DNA from: WHSW01 sp963851045
Lineage (GTDB): Bacteria > Actinomycetota > Thermoleophilia > Solirubrobacterales > 70-9
NCBI GenBank assembly: GCA_963851045.1
Contig: CAWKNC010000002.1
Span: forward strand, 1,674,001-1,738,000
Length of the DNA stretch: 64,000 nucleotides
Direction: 5' to 3'
The translations under genes were made by a program, and so were the position numbers. Each line of letters begins with the position of its first letter. The stretch's first letter is position 1. The notes beneath the pieces were generated by a model that saw only the letters and a list, made by a program, of their open reading frames with translations, had not been told where the DNA came from and made no database searches. This document shows positions 35,073 to 44,053 of this stretch, one piece after another.

Positions 35073-38000
35073 CCTGCGCGAGCTGCGGCACGCAGAATCC
35101 GGACAACGCCCGCTTCTGCATGAGCTGTGGCTCCTCGTTGTCCGGGGCGTGTCCTCAGTGCGGAGCCGAGAACCCCGCCGCGGCAAGGTTCTGCATCGAG
35201 TGCGGAACATCGCTGAGCGGCAGCGCTCCGGCGCAGGGCTGACGAGACGCTTCCGGAGGAGCGCCGCAAGGCGACGATCGTCTTTGCGGACCTATCCGGC
35301 TACACCGCCGTCTCCGAGCGCCTGGACCCAGAGCGAATCAAGTCGATGGTCGACCGCGCGCTGCGCCGGCTCGGCAGCGAGATCGAGCGCCATGGGGGGA
35401 CGATCGACAAGTACATCGGGGACAACGTGATGGGCGTCTTCGGAGCCCCCATCTCGCACGAGGACGACCCCGAGCGAGCTGTCCGCGCCGGGCTGGGCAT
35501 GCAGGCGGCGATGGCTGAGATCAACGAGCGGATTGCCGCGGATGTCGGCGCCAACTTCGCCCTTCGGGTCGGCATCAACTCGGGTGAGGTCCTCGCCGGA
35601 AGAATCGGCGACGGCTACACGGTGATCGGCGATCCGGTCAACGTCGCCGCCCGTCTGCAGTCGGCCGCCGAGCCCGGAACGGTGATCGTGGGCGAGATCA
35701 CGCACCGCCTGACCCGGGCGGCGATCGAGTACGTCGAGCTCGAGCCACTTCAGCTCAAGGGCAAGTCCGAGCCGGTGGCCGCATGGGAGGCGGTGCGGGC
35801 CGTGGTCCGAGGCCGGGCCGCGCGGCCCACGTCAAACGAATCACCGTTGGTCGGACGCGCCGACGAGTCCGAGCTCCTGCTGGCGCTGTTCGAGCGCGCT
35901 GCCACCGAGCGGCGAACGCATCTGGTCACTGTCATCGGCCAGGCGGGGGTCGGAAAGTCGAGGCTGCTGCGGGAGCTCGCGATGAACGTCGGCGAGCGCG
36001 AGCCGCCGCCGGCCGTTCGCCTCGGCAGCTGTCCCGCCTACGGCGCGGGCCTCTCCTACTGGGCCCTCGGGGAGATCGTCCGCGGCACGTTCGATATCAG
36101 CGACAGCGACGACGCGGAGCTCGCCTGGACGAAGCTCCACCGCGGAGTCGAGGAGCTGCTCGCCGACTCCGACACGGAGGAGCCCGCCGAGCGTGTGGCG
36201 GTCGCACTCGGCCGCCCCCTCGGAATCGAGCCAGGCGGCAGTGCCGAGGCCCCGGAGAACATCGACGCACGGCAGATGCGCGAGCGACTGTTCTCGGCGT
36301 CACGGAGCCTGATCGAGGCGGCAAGCCGCCGCCAGCCCCTGATTTTCGCCGTTGAGGACATCCACTGGGCCGACGAGGGGATGCTCGACCTCATCGAACA
36401 CCTCGCGCGATGGGCGGAGGGCGCGATTCTGATCGTCTGCCTCGCCCGCGATGAGGTGCTCGACCGTCGCCCCGGCTGGGGCGGCGGCAGGATCGAGTCG
36501 ACGACGATTCGCCTCGACCCGCTTGCGCGCGAGCAGGCGCGCCAGCTCGTCGGTGCCCTGTTCGCCGGCGGCGACGGCGAGCTCTCCGAGCAGATCGCGG
36601 CTCGTTCGGGCGGCAATCCTCTGTTCGTCGAGGAGATGGTCAACCGGATCGTCGAGGAGGGCTCAGCAGGGGCCGAGGAGCTGCCGGAGACCGTGCATTC
36701 GGTTCTGGCGGCGCGCCTGGATTCGCTGCCGCGCGAAGAGCGCGAGGTCCTCCAGGGGGCATCGGTGGTGGGCCAGACGTTCTGGGAGGGATCGGTGGCC
36801 CTCGGCTCTTCAGGCGGAGAGGATCTGCAGGCGATCCTGGAGTCGCTGCGCGGCAAGGATTTGGTCGTACCGACGGCGGGCAGCCGCCTCGCAGGAGAGC
36901 GCGAGTACGCCTTCAAGCACGTGCTGATTCGCGACGTCGCCTACTCGACTCTGCCGAAGGCGGTCCGTGCGCGCCGCCACGCCGAGGTGGGCGAGTTCAT
37001 CGAGGCGCGTGCCGCCGACCGCGGGGAGGGTGTGATCGGGATGGTCGCCGAGCACTTCGGGCGGGCTGCCGCGCTCGGCGCCGCGGCCGACCTCGACGCT
37101 GGAGAGCTCGGGGCTATCGAGGCGCGCGCGGTAGTCGCGCTCGAGGCGGCCGGGGATGCAGCCGCCGCCCTCTACTCCAACAGCGAGGCCCAGGGGCAGT
37201 ACGAGAGCGCGCTGTCCCTCGAGAACGCCGCCGACGATGACACCCGCGCTCGCGTCGCCGAAAAACTCGGCGACGTGGCCCTGCGCCTGGGCCGGGTCGA
37301 ACGGGCGATCAGCGCTTGGAGCGACTGCCTCGAGTACCACCGCGGCGAGGAGGACCTCGCGCGAGTGGGCGATCTGCATCGAAAGATTGGAGCCGGCCTC
37401 TGGCACAAGGGCGACCGCGAGGGGTCGATCGAGAACTACCAGCGTGGGATCGACCTGCTCAAGGACGGGCCGCCGTCGATCGAGCTCGTTCGTCTGTACG
37501 AGGAGGCCGCATCGCTTTATATGCACACCGGCGACAACATGCTCGCGATCTATGCGTCGGAAAAGGCGCTGCGGCTTGCTGAGCGCCTGGACGAGGCCGC
37601 CGCTGCCAGCCGCGCGCACGGGATCTTTGGCCGAGTTTTCGGGCGAATCGGAGATTCGGCTCGGGCGCGCGAGAATCTCGAGCGCTCGGTTGAGCTGGCA
37701 CGGCGCAGCGACCCGGCCGAGGCGATCCGGGCCCTCTTCGCGCTCGGCTACCACCACGAGGTCTCCGATGCTGACTACGACGCCGCAAACGCCGCCTATG
37801 CCGAGGCGCTCGATCTCGCGCTCGAGACGGGAGATCTGCCGTCACAGGTGGAGCTCCGCGCGGCGATCGCCCAGGTCGATGTGTATCTCGGCGAATGGGA
37901 GAGGGCCGCGAGCGGGACCGACGCGTCGCAGACCCTCGCCGAGCGCCAGGGTCTGGACGGGAAGCTCTGTTACCCGTACTCGATGCGCGGCGTGCTGCTG

Positions 38001-38477
38001 TGGCACGACGGCGACCTCGACGCCGCCGCCGACATGCTCGAGCGAGCATTTGAGATGGCTGAGCAGGTCGGACGCTCGGAGGTTGCCTTCGAATCGCTGC
38101 AGGCGCTTGCCGCAACGCTGCGCGACCGCGGCGACCATGCCAACGCCGACCAGGCGCTGACCCGCTCACTCGACCTCTGCGAGCGCGCCGGTCTCGTGGC
38201 CCAGTCGGTGGAGGCCACCGCGGCGCGAGCGGTGAACGCGGCCATCTGGGGTAAAGCCGAGCTCGCCCGCGAAACCGCCGCCGAGGCCGCCGAGCTTGCC
38301 GAGCGGCTGCGCTACCCGGTCGGCGAGGCCGCCGCGCTTGAGGCTCGCGGCGCAGCGGCGGCAGACGAGGCGCTACTTGGCGAAGCGCAGGCTGCCTGGC
38401 TTGCGTTGAAGCGCCCCGGCGATGCCAACCGCTGTGCCGGGCTGCTCACTCGCGTGAGCCACGTACGGACCCAATAG
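35069..38477 (+). CDS. Zinc-ribbon / class III adenylate cyclase / AAA ATPase / TPR protein, one frameshift
   Basis: The gene begins at GTG 35069, overlapping the preceding stop. Residues 1-56 hold double zinc ribbons (CASCGTQNPDNARFCMSC; CPQCGAENPAAARFCIEC). The frame then ends at TGA 35240, while the cyclase continues one base out of phase from 35241. Removing one G from GGG at 35236-35238 restores it. Cyclase residues are intact: FADLSGY, DKYIGDNVM, VNVAARL. Then a STAND/AAA ATPase (GQAGVGKS; FAVEDIHWADE) and TPR-like helices to the end, about 1135 residues. The first start inside the cyclase frame (ATG 35346) would lose the first metal Asp. Either a sequencing error or a real mutation. 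Confidence 0.85.
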
Positions 38478-38479
38478 GG

Positions 38480-38992
38480 CTACGCCAGCCCTTCCTTCTC
38501 GTACTCGCGGAGGTAGCCCTCGAACAGGCGCTTGTGGCTCTGCTCGTCCTGAAGGATCGCGATCACCATGTCGTTCGTGACCGGGTCGATCTCCTCGGTC
38601 TCCTTGATGACGTGGCTGTAGTACTCGATCGCCCCAGCCTCAGCCTCAATCACACCGCGGATCACGTGGACGATGTCGATCTGGTCGTCAGGCGGCTGCA
38701 GGTAGGTCTGCTCGGCCGCGAACTCAAGCGAACCCGGCACCACCCCGTAGAGGGTCTTGATCCGTTCCGCGAACTGCTGCGCGTGGCTGAGCTCCTCCTG
38801 GATGTCCTGGTTGAGGGACTCCTTGATCTCCTGCGCGCGCACGCCATCCGGGTTAACCGAGTTGGCGATGTAGCTCATCACCGTCTCGATCTCCATCCAA
38901 TAAGCCTTCTTCAGCAGCTCGATCACATGCTCGCGCTGATCGGCGTGATCCTCGGACATGATGTCGCCGCTGGCTGTCGTCGTCTCGCTCAT
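38480..38992 (-). CDS. Ferritin-like diiron protein
   Basis: 170 residues, ATG 38992 with AAGGAG. A four-helix bundle with carboxylate/His ligands of the ferritin-like type: EIETVMSYIANS, EELSHAQQFAERI (ExxH), VIEAEAGAIEYYSHVI, ILQDEQSHKRLFEGYL (ExxH). It could store iron or protect DNA and redox centres. It is convergent with the cyclase gene, 2 nt apart, and lies downstream of the PucR regulator on the same strand. Confidence 0.85.
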   Translation of the reverse strand: MSETTTASGDIMSEDHADQREHVIELLKKAYWMEIETVMSYIANSVNPDGVRAQEIKESLNQDIQEELSHAQQFAERIKTLYGVVPGSLEFAAEQTYLQPPDDQIDIVHVIRGVIEAEAGAIEYYSHVIKETEEIDPVTNDMVIAILQDEQSHKRLFEGYLREYEKEGLA

Positions 38993-39015
38993 CTCTTAGC
39001 TCCTTCTCGGTCTCT

Positions 39016-40245
39016 TTAGTCACTGCCCGTCGCCTGCACCGGCGAAACCGTTGCACGCAACGCTAGCGCCAGCTCGAACCGCTCGGCCGGGAGCTCGAGC
39101 GCGGTTCCGAAAAGCGCACGCAACCGGGTGAGGCGATAGCGCACGGTCTGGGGATGGACGTGCAGATCGGCAGCGATGCGGGCGACCTCGCCCTGGTGAT
39201 CGAGCCATGAACGCAACGTTTTCATGAGGCGGCGGCGCGAGGCTGGGGTTTCATCATCGAGGGGAGCGAGGCGGCGGCGGGCAAGCTCGGCCAGCGCCGG
39301 CGCGTCCGCGTGTGCGATGAGGGGCCCGAGGTGATCATCGGCAAGCGTCAGACCGCGAGCCTCGATCACCCCTGAATCGATCAGCGCGAGCACATCGCGG
39401 GCCCGCGCTGCGCTCGTTGCGGCGGCCGCAGGGGCGACCGCCGGGCCGAGGACGAGGGGTAACCCGCCCGCACCGCGTCTCAGCCTTGCGAGCAGACCGG
39501 GTCCGCCCGGGTCGGCGATGAACGCGACCCCGACGCCGCCGCCATCCGTCGGCTCTACAACCGGCGTCGACGCGGGCAGCCTTCCTCGAAGGCCCGGTGC
39601 GTCGCCGTTCCACGCGAGCGCGGCAACACGGGCGGGCGGGTCCCAGCCCGCCTCCGCGGCGGCCGCGCCGATTGCGTCGGGGTTGGTGGCGGGGTTGAGC
39701 ATGAGCTCGGCGAGCCGTGTCCGCAGGCGTTCGGCCTGGCCGGCGGCTGCCGACTGTGCTTGGGCGTACCCCTCGGCGGACAGCGCCGAGACCTCGTCGA
39801 TGTAGGCGAACACGGCCTCGGCCAGCCGCGCGAGTGTGTGCCGGTCGTATCCAGCCTCGATCGCAAGCTCCGAGACTCGGCGCCATGCGACCCGTGCGCC
39901 GAGGCGATACGCCGCCAGCAGCGCATCGAGCGAGCGGCGCTCGCCGTACTCCCCCGCGCCGAGGCCACGGTAAACGGCATCAAGATCGGAACGGTCCAAC
40001 TCGGGATCGGCGACGAGGTCGGCGAACTGGCTCAACGCTACCTCGACACCCTGGCGGATACCGGCGCCAAATCGTCCGCGCAGCGGCCGGTGATAGGCGG
40101 GGACACGCTCGCGAATCGCGTCGATCACCTCATCGCTGAGGGCAGCGACGTGCGGACGGATCAGCGCGCCGAACCTCGATGGAATCTGCCGCCAAGGCTC
40201 GTCGATCGAGTGATCTTGTACTTCGATAACAAAAACTCTACTCAA
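39016..40245 (-). CDS. PucR family transcriptional regulator
   Basis: 409 residues. The N-terminal half is helical (a RsbRD-like N-terminal region common to this group), the middle is a GGDEF-derived CdaR/PucR segment, and the C-terminus carries the family HTH: VARIAADLHVHPQTVRYRLTRLRALFG. The start is TTG 40245; no ATG or GTG is nearby and the first 12 codons are AT-richer. It is divergent from the fatty acid desaturase with only 54 bp between, so it is likely to regulate that gene. Confidence 0.85.
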   Translation of the reverse strand: MSRVFVIEVQDHSIDEPWRQIPSRFGALIRPHVAALSDEVIDAIRERVPAYHRPLRGRFGAGIRQGVEVALSQFADLVADPELDRSDLDAVYRGLGAGEYGERRSLDALLAAYRLGARVAWRRVSELAIEAGYDRHTLARLAEAVFAYIDEVSALSAEGYAQAQSAAAGQAERLRTRLAELMLNPATNPDAIGAAAAEAGWDPPARVAALAWNGDAPGLRGRLPASTPVVEPTDGGGVGVAFIADPGGPGLLARLRRGAGGLPLVLGPAVAPAAAATSAARARDVLALIDSGVIEARGLTLADDHLGPLIAHADAPALAELARRRLAPLDDETPASRRRLMKTLRSWLDHQGEVARIAADLHVHPQTVRYRLTRLRALFGTALELPAERFELALALRATVSPVQATGSD

Positions 40246-40260
40246 ATCCGTGTGCTGAGA

Positions 40261-40300
40261 TCAAGAAACCATTACCAATGCACACGTACGGTTTTCTTGA
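40261..40300. promoter_or_regulatory. Inverted repeat at the desaturase start
   Basis: TCAAGAAACC (40261-40270) and GGTTTTCTTGA (40290-40300) are complementary except for one extra T. They flank 19 nt and abut the desaturase ATG. This AT-rich element lies in the PucR/desaturase divergent gap and could be an operator or a 5' RNA hairpin. Confidence 0.5.
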
Positions 40301-41169
40301 TGAGCAAATTTCAGCGCTACGCAAACGTCGTCGCCGTCGTCCTCCCCTTTCTCGCTTTCCTGGGTGCGCTGGTCGTTTTCTGGAACAGCGCGATCGGGTG
40401 GAGCGATCTCGCGATCATGGCGACGATGTATCTCGTGACCGCGTTCGGGATCACGATCGGCTACCACCGCCTGCTCACCCACCGCGCCTTCCAGACGCAC
40501 AAAGCGGTGGAGTACGCGCTTGCCGCGGCCGGATCGATGGCCGTGCAGGGCCCGGTGATCGACTGGGTCGCCGACCACCGAAAGCACCACGCACATACCG
40601 ACGAGGAGGGCGACCCGCACTCGCCCCATGTCGGTCACGGCAGCGGTCTACGCGGCCTTTGGCACGCTCACATTGGCTGGCTCTTTGAAACCAACGGCCA
40701 GGCGGAGCGGCGCAAATATGCCGCCGACCTCATGGACGACCGCGGCATGCGTGTTCTCAATCGACGCTTCGTGACCCTCGTCGGCCTCTCGCTCGGGGTC
40801 CCCTTCGCGCTCGGCGGGCTGCTGACCGGCAGCGTTGTCGGCGCGTTCACCGGGCTGCTCTGGGGAGGCTTCGTGCGGATCTTCTTCGTTCACCACATCA
40901 CCTGGTCGATCAACTCGATCTGTCATTTCCACGGCGCCCGGCGCTTCGACACCGCCGATCACTCGACCAACGTCTGGTGGCTCTCTCTGTTCTCGCTCGG
41001 CGAGGCGTGGCACCACAACCACCACGCCTTTCCGCGTTCGGCGTTCCACGGCTTGCGCCGCTGGGAGATCGACCCAACAGGAGCGGTCATCCGCGTCATG
41101 CAGCGCCTGGGCCTGGCGTGGAACGTGGTGGCCATCACGCCTGAACGACAGGCCCAGCGCCTGGCCTGA
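40300..41169 (+). CDS. Membrane fatty acid (acyl-CoA) delta-9-type desaturase
   Basis: 289 residues from ATG 40300. Four TM helices around the three histidine boxes: HRLLTHR, DHRKHHAHTD and EAWHHNHHAFP. The TM segments and the spacing match acyl-CoA/acyl-lipid desaturases that introduce a cis double bond using O2 and a diiron centre. Such enzymes adjust membrane fluidity. Regulation through the divergent PucR gene and the overlapping inverted repeat is inferred. Confidence 0.92.
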   Translation: MSKFQRYANVVAVVLPFLAFLGALVVFWNSAIGWSDLAIMATMYLVTAFGITIGYHRLLTHRAFQTHKAVEYALAAAGSMAVQGPVIDWVADHRKHHAHTDEEGDPHSPHVGHGSGLRGLWHAHIGWLFETNGQAERRKYAADLMDDRGMRVLNRRFVTLVGLSLGVPFALGGLLTGSVVGAFTGLLWGGFVRIFFVHHITWSINSICHFHGARRFDTADHSTNVWWLSLFSLGEAWHHNHHAFPRSAFHGLRRWEIDPTGAVIRVMQRLGLAWNVVAITPERQAQRLA

Positions 41170-41232
41170 CCACCGTCGCCGCCCGCCGCTCTCGGCGCAC
41201 CGATCCGCAACCTCAGCCGTAGACTGATTCGC

Positions 41233-41694
41233 GTGGCGACCTGGATCCTCACCGGCGACCTGACCAACTTCCGCATCAACGCGGAGCGGGGCTTCGACCC
41301 GATCGGGCTCAAGGAGAAGCGGCGCAATCAAGCGCTCGAGTTCGAGCCCGGCGATGAGGTCGTCTTCTACGTCACCGGGGTTCAGGCGTTCGGCGCAATC
41401 GCCAGGGTGACATCGGAGATGTTCGAGGATCGCGAGCCGATCTGGCCGCAGGGCAAGAAGAAGTACCCGGAGCCATACCCCTGGAGAGTTCACGGCGAGC
41501 CGGTGACCGTGCTTGACGAGACCGCGTTCGTTTCGGCCGAATCTCTCGTCGGCGAGCTCCAGCACATCTCGAAGTGGCCGGCCGAGCACTGGCACCTCGC
41601 ATTCCAGGGCCAGTTGCGCACCGTTTCCGAGGCCGACGCGGCAATACTCCGCGATCGGATCGGGGCGGCGGCGGGCGCGAAGCTGTCCACTTGA
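41233..41694 (+). CDS. EVE domain protein
   Basis: 153 residues from GTG 41233. The EVE (PUA-like) fold is indicated by ATWILTGDLTNFRI, GDEVVFYVTGVQAFGAIARVTSE and EDREPIWPQGKKKYPEPYPWRV, then a helical end. EVE domains read modified bases in DNA or RNA and often accompany restriction or RNA-modification genes. None is adjacent here. Its stop overlaps the TTG start of the next gene. Confidence 0.85.
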   Translation: MATWILTGDLTNFRINAERGFDPIGLKEKRRNQALEFEPGDEVVFYVTGVQAFGAIARVTSEMFEDREPIWPQGKKKYPEPYPWRVHGEPVTVLDETAFVSAESLVGELQHISKWPAEHWHLAFQGQLRTVSEADAAILRDRIGAAAGAKLST

Positions 41695-42074
41695 TTCACG
41701 CTCGGCACTTCACGCGCGAGCAGGCCGAGGCACTGCTGGTGACCGTCGAGCCAATGCTCCGCGAGCTCCGCTCGGCACGCGATCAGCTCACCGATGCGGA
41801 GGCTCACCAGCTCCTCGCTGACGCCGCGCCGGCCAACGGTGGCGGCAGCCCCGGCCGCGCCGTCGGCGAGGGATTTCTCAAGGTCCGGCGGCTGCTCGCA
41901 GCCGTACAGGAGCTCGGCATCGTCGTCCGCGACATCGATCGTGGCCTGATCGACTTTCCTGCCATGGTCGACGGCGAGGAGGTCTACCTCTGCTGGCAGT
42001 TCGACGAGGACGGGATCGCCTGGTGGCACGACCTCGAATCGGGCTTCGGCGGGCGTCAGCCGCTGGATGAGTGA
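41691..42074 (+). CDS. DUF2203-like protein
   Basis: 127 residues from TTG 41691 (TTGA overlap with the EVE gene stop). The pattern matches the small DUF2203 family: HARHFTREQAEALLVTVEPMLREL at the N-terminus, a helical middle, then GIVVRDIDRGLIDFPAM and YLCWQFDEDGIAWWHDLESGF near the C-terminus. The function of that family is not known. It overlaps the next gene by 8 nt. Confidence 0.8.
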   Translation: MIHARHFTREQAEALLVTVEPMLRELRSARDQLTDAEAHQLLADAAPANGGGSPGRAVGEGFLKVRRLLAAVQELGIVVRDIDRGLIDFPAMVDGEEVYLCWQFDEDGIAWWHDLESGFGGRQPLDE

Positions 42075-42510
42075 TAGCGCCCCCGCCCCACCCCCGCGAA
42101 GGGCGCTGACACCGGCCGAGCGACTCGTTTGCACGGCCGCGGCTGTGGCACTCGGGAGCCTGCTGCTGCCGTGGTACGGCATTCGGCTCAGCGACGGGCT
42201 CTCGGTTTCGGGCTTCGACGCGTTTGGCTTCGGGGCCGCCGCCATGCTGATCGCGGCTGGCGCCGCGGCTTTCGTCGTCATGCGCGAGGCCACCGGGTAT
42301 CCACCCACACGGCCGTTTCGATCCGCCGAACTGGTGATCCTCGCGGGCGCCTGGGCCGCTCTCGTCGCCGTCTACCTGATGGCCGATCGTCCCGATCAGC
42401 TGGCTGGCTCAACTCGAATCTCGCTGCGCCTCGGACCTTTCGTCGCACTCGGCGCCTGTGTTGCGATCGTCGTCGCCGGGCTGAGGATGCGAGCCGACGA
42501 CGACCGCTGA
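42067..42510 (+). CDS. Small integral membrane protein, four TM helices
   Basis: 147 residues. After a Pro-rich N-terminus there are four hydrophobic segments (LVCTAAAVALGSLLLPWYG; AAAMLIAAGAAAFVV; LVILAGAWAALVAVYLM; FVALGACVAIVVAGL). The first ends in LLPWY, as in small actinobacterial membrane proteins of unknown role. Third gene of the EVE/DUF2203 operon, overlapping its predecessor by 8 nt. A strong hairpin follows its stop. Confidence 0.7.
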   Translation: MSDSAPAPPPRRALTPAERLVCTAAAVALGSLLLPWYGIRLSDGLSVSGFDAFGFGAAAMLIAAGAAAFVVMREATGYPPTRPFRSAELVILAGAWAALVAVYLMADRPDQLAGSTRISLRLGPFVALGACVAIVVAGLRMRADDDR

Positions 42511-42514
42511 AATG

Positions 42515-42545
42515 GAAACGGGGCGCCCGCCCGGCGCCCCGTTTC
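42515..42545 (+). terminator. Terminator-like hairpin after the EVE operon
   Basis: Arms 42515-42527 and 42533-42545 are perfectly complementary over 13 bp with a 5-nt loop. It begins 4 nt after the stop of the membrane protein gene. The stem ends in GTTTCGG; there is no long T-run, as is common in GC-rich actinobacteria. Confidence 0.75.
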
Positions 42546-42906
42546 GGTGTCCACATGGGAGGTGTGGTGATTGGTCGCCCACCAAGATCGGTGGGTGTGT
42601 AGCCCCCTGATCGGCCCCGGCAGCGTTTGGCTTTAGGACTGCATCAAGAGAGCCCGTCGACCCGGCCTGGCTCCGCTGGCCTTCGGGCTTCGGGCGCGCA
42701 AGATAATCGAGCCGGAGCGCCATCATGGCGCCCCGGCTCTGGCATCGGAGGTGCCCCGCGGAAGTGCCTGTGAAGGAACGCCCGATGGGGACTTTTATGG
42801 GGTTATGGGTCCAGTCGGAGACGGCATCTGTCTCCACTGCACTGATCGACCCCAGCGCTCATTATGGCGAGCCTCCGGTCGGCACCTAGACGTCTGTACG
42901 AGGGGC
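42546..42906. other. Convergent intergenic region rich in hairpins; possible RNA gene
   Basis: No protein-coding frame is convincing. Hairpins visible: CCACA/TGTGG at 42551-42567; CCCACC/GGTGGG at 42578-42595; a 13-bp stem (one mismatch, G-U on the minus-strand RNA) 42709-42721 / 42727-42739, followed on the minus strand by ATTATCTTG; and a bulged stem 42812-42839. Four structures in about 350 bp between convergent genes suggest an independent structured RNA. I could not match RNase P RNA, tmRNA, SRP RNA or a tRNA. Strand is undecided. Confidence 0.35.
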
Positions 42907-44016
42907 TTAAGCGGTGACCTCGAGCCCGCCACTGGCCGGGCCGGGGCCGGTGTCGATCGGCTGGGTCAGCGCCTCGCGGCGATAGTCGCGCCATTCGCGC
43001 CAGACGATCTGCAGCGTCGCAGCGGTCGGGATCGCGAGGATGGCGCCAAGGACCCCGAAGAGCGTCGAGCCGAAGAGCACGGCGACGAGCACCACGAACG
43101 GTTCGACTTGGACCGCGCGCTTTTGGATCTGCGGCTGGATCACGTAGTTCTCGATCTGCTGATAAACGATCGCCCAGATGACCCAGATAATCACCGCGAC
43201 CGGAAAGTTGACGAAGAGCATCACGACCGCAATCAGGACGGAGGCGATCGTGGCGCCGACCACGGGGATCAGGTCGAAGAAGGCGACAATCAGCGCCAAC
43301 GGTCCCGCGAAGGGAGCGCCGAGAATCGTGAGGACGATGAAGGCGCTGACTCCGGCCAGCGTGGCCTGAGCGAGGGCGCCGGCGACGTAGTTGCCGATCG
43401 CGTTAGCGACATCGCGAAATGCGCGATCGATCCGCTCGGATCGCGGCGGCGGTTGAGAACGGACAAAGGTTTGTGCCCAGCGCGAGCCGCCGCTCACCAT
43501 GAAGATGCTGAGGATCAGGATCGTCACCGCGGCGAAGATGGAGTTGACGACGCCGACGCCGATGTCCTGAAGGACCCCCGCGGCATCGCCGATCCTGCTC
43601 GGCAGATCGTCGGCCGCGCTCTGAATCTCAGCCGTGAAGTTGTACTTGTCGTTGAGGTCGTTGAGGGTGTTGTTGTCCTGGACGAAACTCGTCACATCCT
43701 GGGCGTACTCGGGCACGTTTGCCGCCAGGTTCTCAATCTGGCCGACGAGCGATGGGATCAGCAACGCTCCGAGACCGATCGGCACCATCACTAGGGCTAC
43801 GTACGCGAGCGCGATCGCCAGGCCACGCTTCATGTGACGCTCGAGCAGGTTGACCGGGCCCGACATCGCCACCGCGATGAAGCCCGCAATCACAAGCCAC
43901 GTCAGGGGCCGCTGGAGCAACACGATCAGGTAGAGGACGATCGCGACCGAGACAACGATCAGCACTCCGCGCAAGACAGCGCGCCCGAACGGATCCCGCG
44001 GCGTCATCACTGACAT
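42907..44016 (-). CDS. AI-2E family transporter (PerM-like membrane protein)
   Basis: 369 residues with about 8 TM helices. Landmarks of the family: the N-terminal helices RGVLIVVSVAIVLYLIVLL and PLTWLVIAGFIAVAMSGPVN, the soluble helical segment, IVAFFDLIPVVGATIASV, and the C-terminal VYQQIENYVIQPQIQKRAV...LVAVLFGSTLFGVLGAILAIP. The family exports small molecules or acts as Na+/H+ antiporters; AI-2 transport is only one member's role. Stands alone on the minus strand. Confidence 0.9.
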   Translation of the reverse strand: MSVMTPRDPFGRAVLRGVLIVVSVAIVLYLIVLLQRPLTWLVIAGFIAVAMSGPVNLLERHMKRGLAIALAYVALVMVPIGLGALLIPSLVGQIENLAANVPEYAQDVTSFVQDNNTLNDLNDKYNFTAEIQSAADDLPSRIGDAAGVLQDIGVGVVNSIFAAVTILILSIFMVSGGSRWAQTFVRSQPPPRSERIDRAFRDVANAIGNYVAGALAQATLAGVSAFIVLTILGAPFAGPLALIVAFFDLIPVVGATIASVLIAVVMLFVNFPVAVIIWVIWAIVYQQIENYVIQPQIQKRAVQVEPFVVLVAVLFGSTLFGVLGAILAIPTAATLQIVWREWRDYRREALTQPIDTGPGPASGGLEVTA

Positions 44017-44053
44017 CCAGGGCTAATTCGTCGGCCCCGCTACGTTTCCCCCC

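Noticed and set aside
35235..35245. Programmed +1 frameshift of the prfB type
   Set aside because: TGA-C context is present, but the P-site codon GGC would have to re-pair with GCT and no stimulatory Shine-Dalgarno is placed correctly; a plain indel explains it better.
42546..42906. RNase P RNA, tmRNA or SRP RNA in the structured gap
   Set aside because: The invariant RNase P GAGGAAAGTCC core, the tmRNA GGGGCTGA 5' end and the SRP GGAAG/AGCAG loop elements are absent on both strands.
42751..43794. 347-codon plus-strand frame through the gap and the AI-2E gene
   Set aside because: Most of it is antisense to a clear transporter gene; the part in the gap has no ribosome site or recognisable motif.
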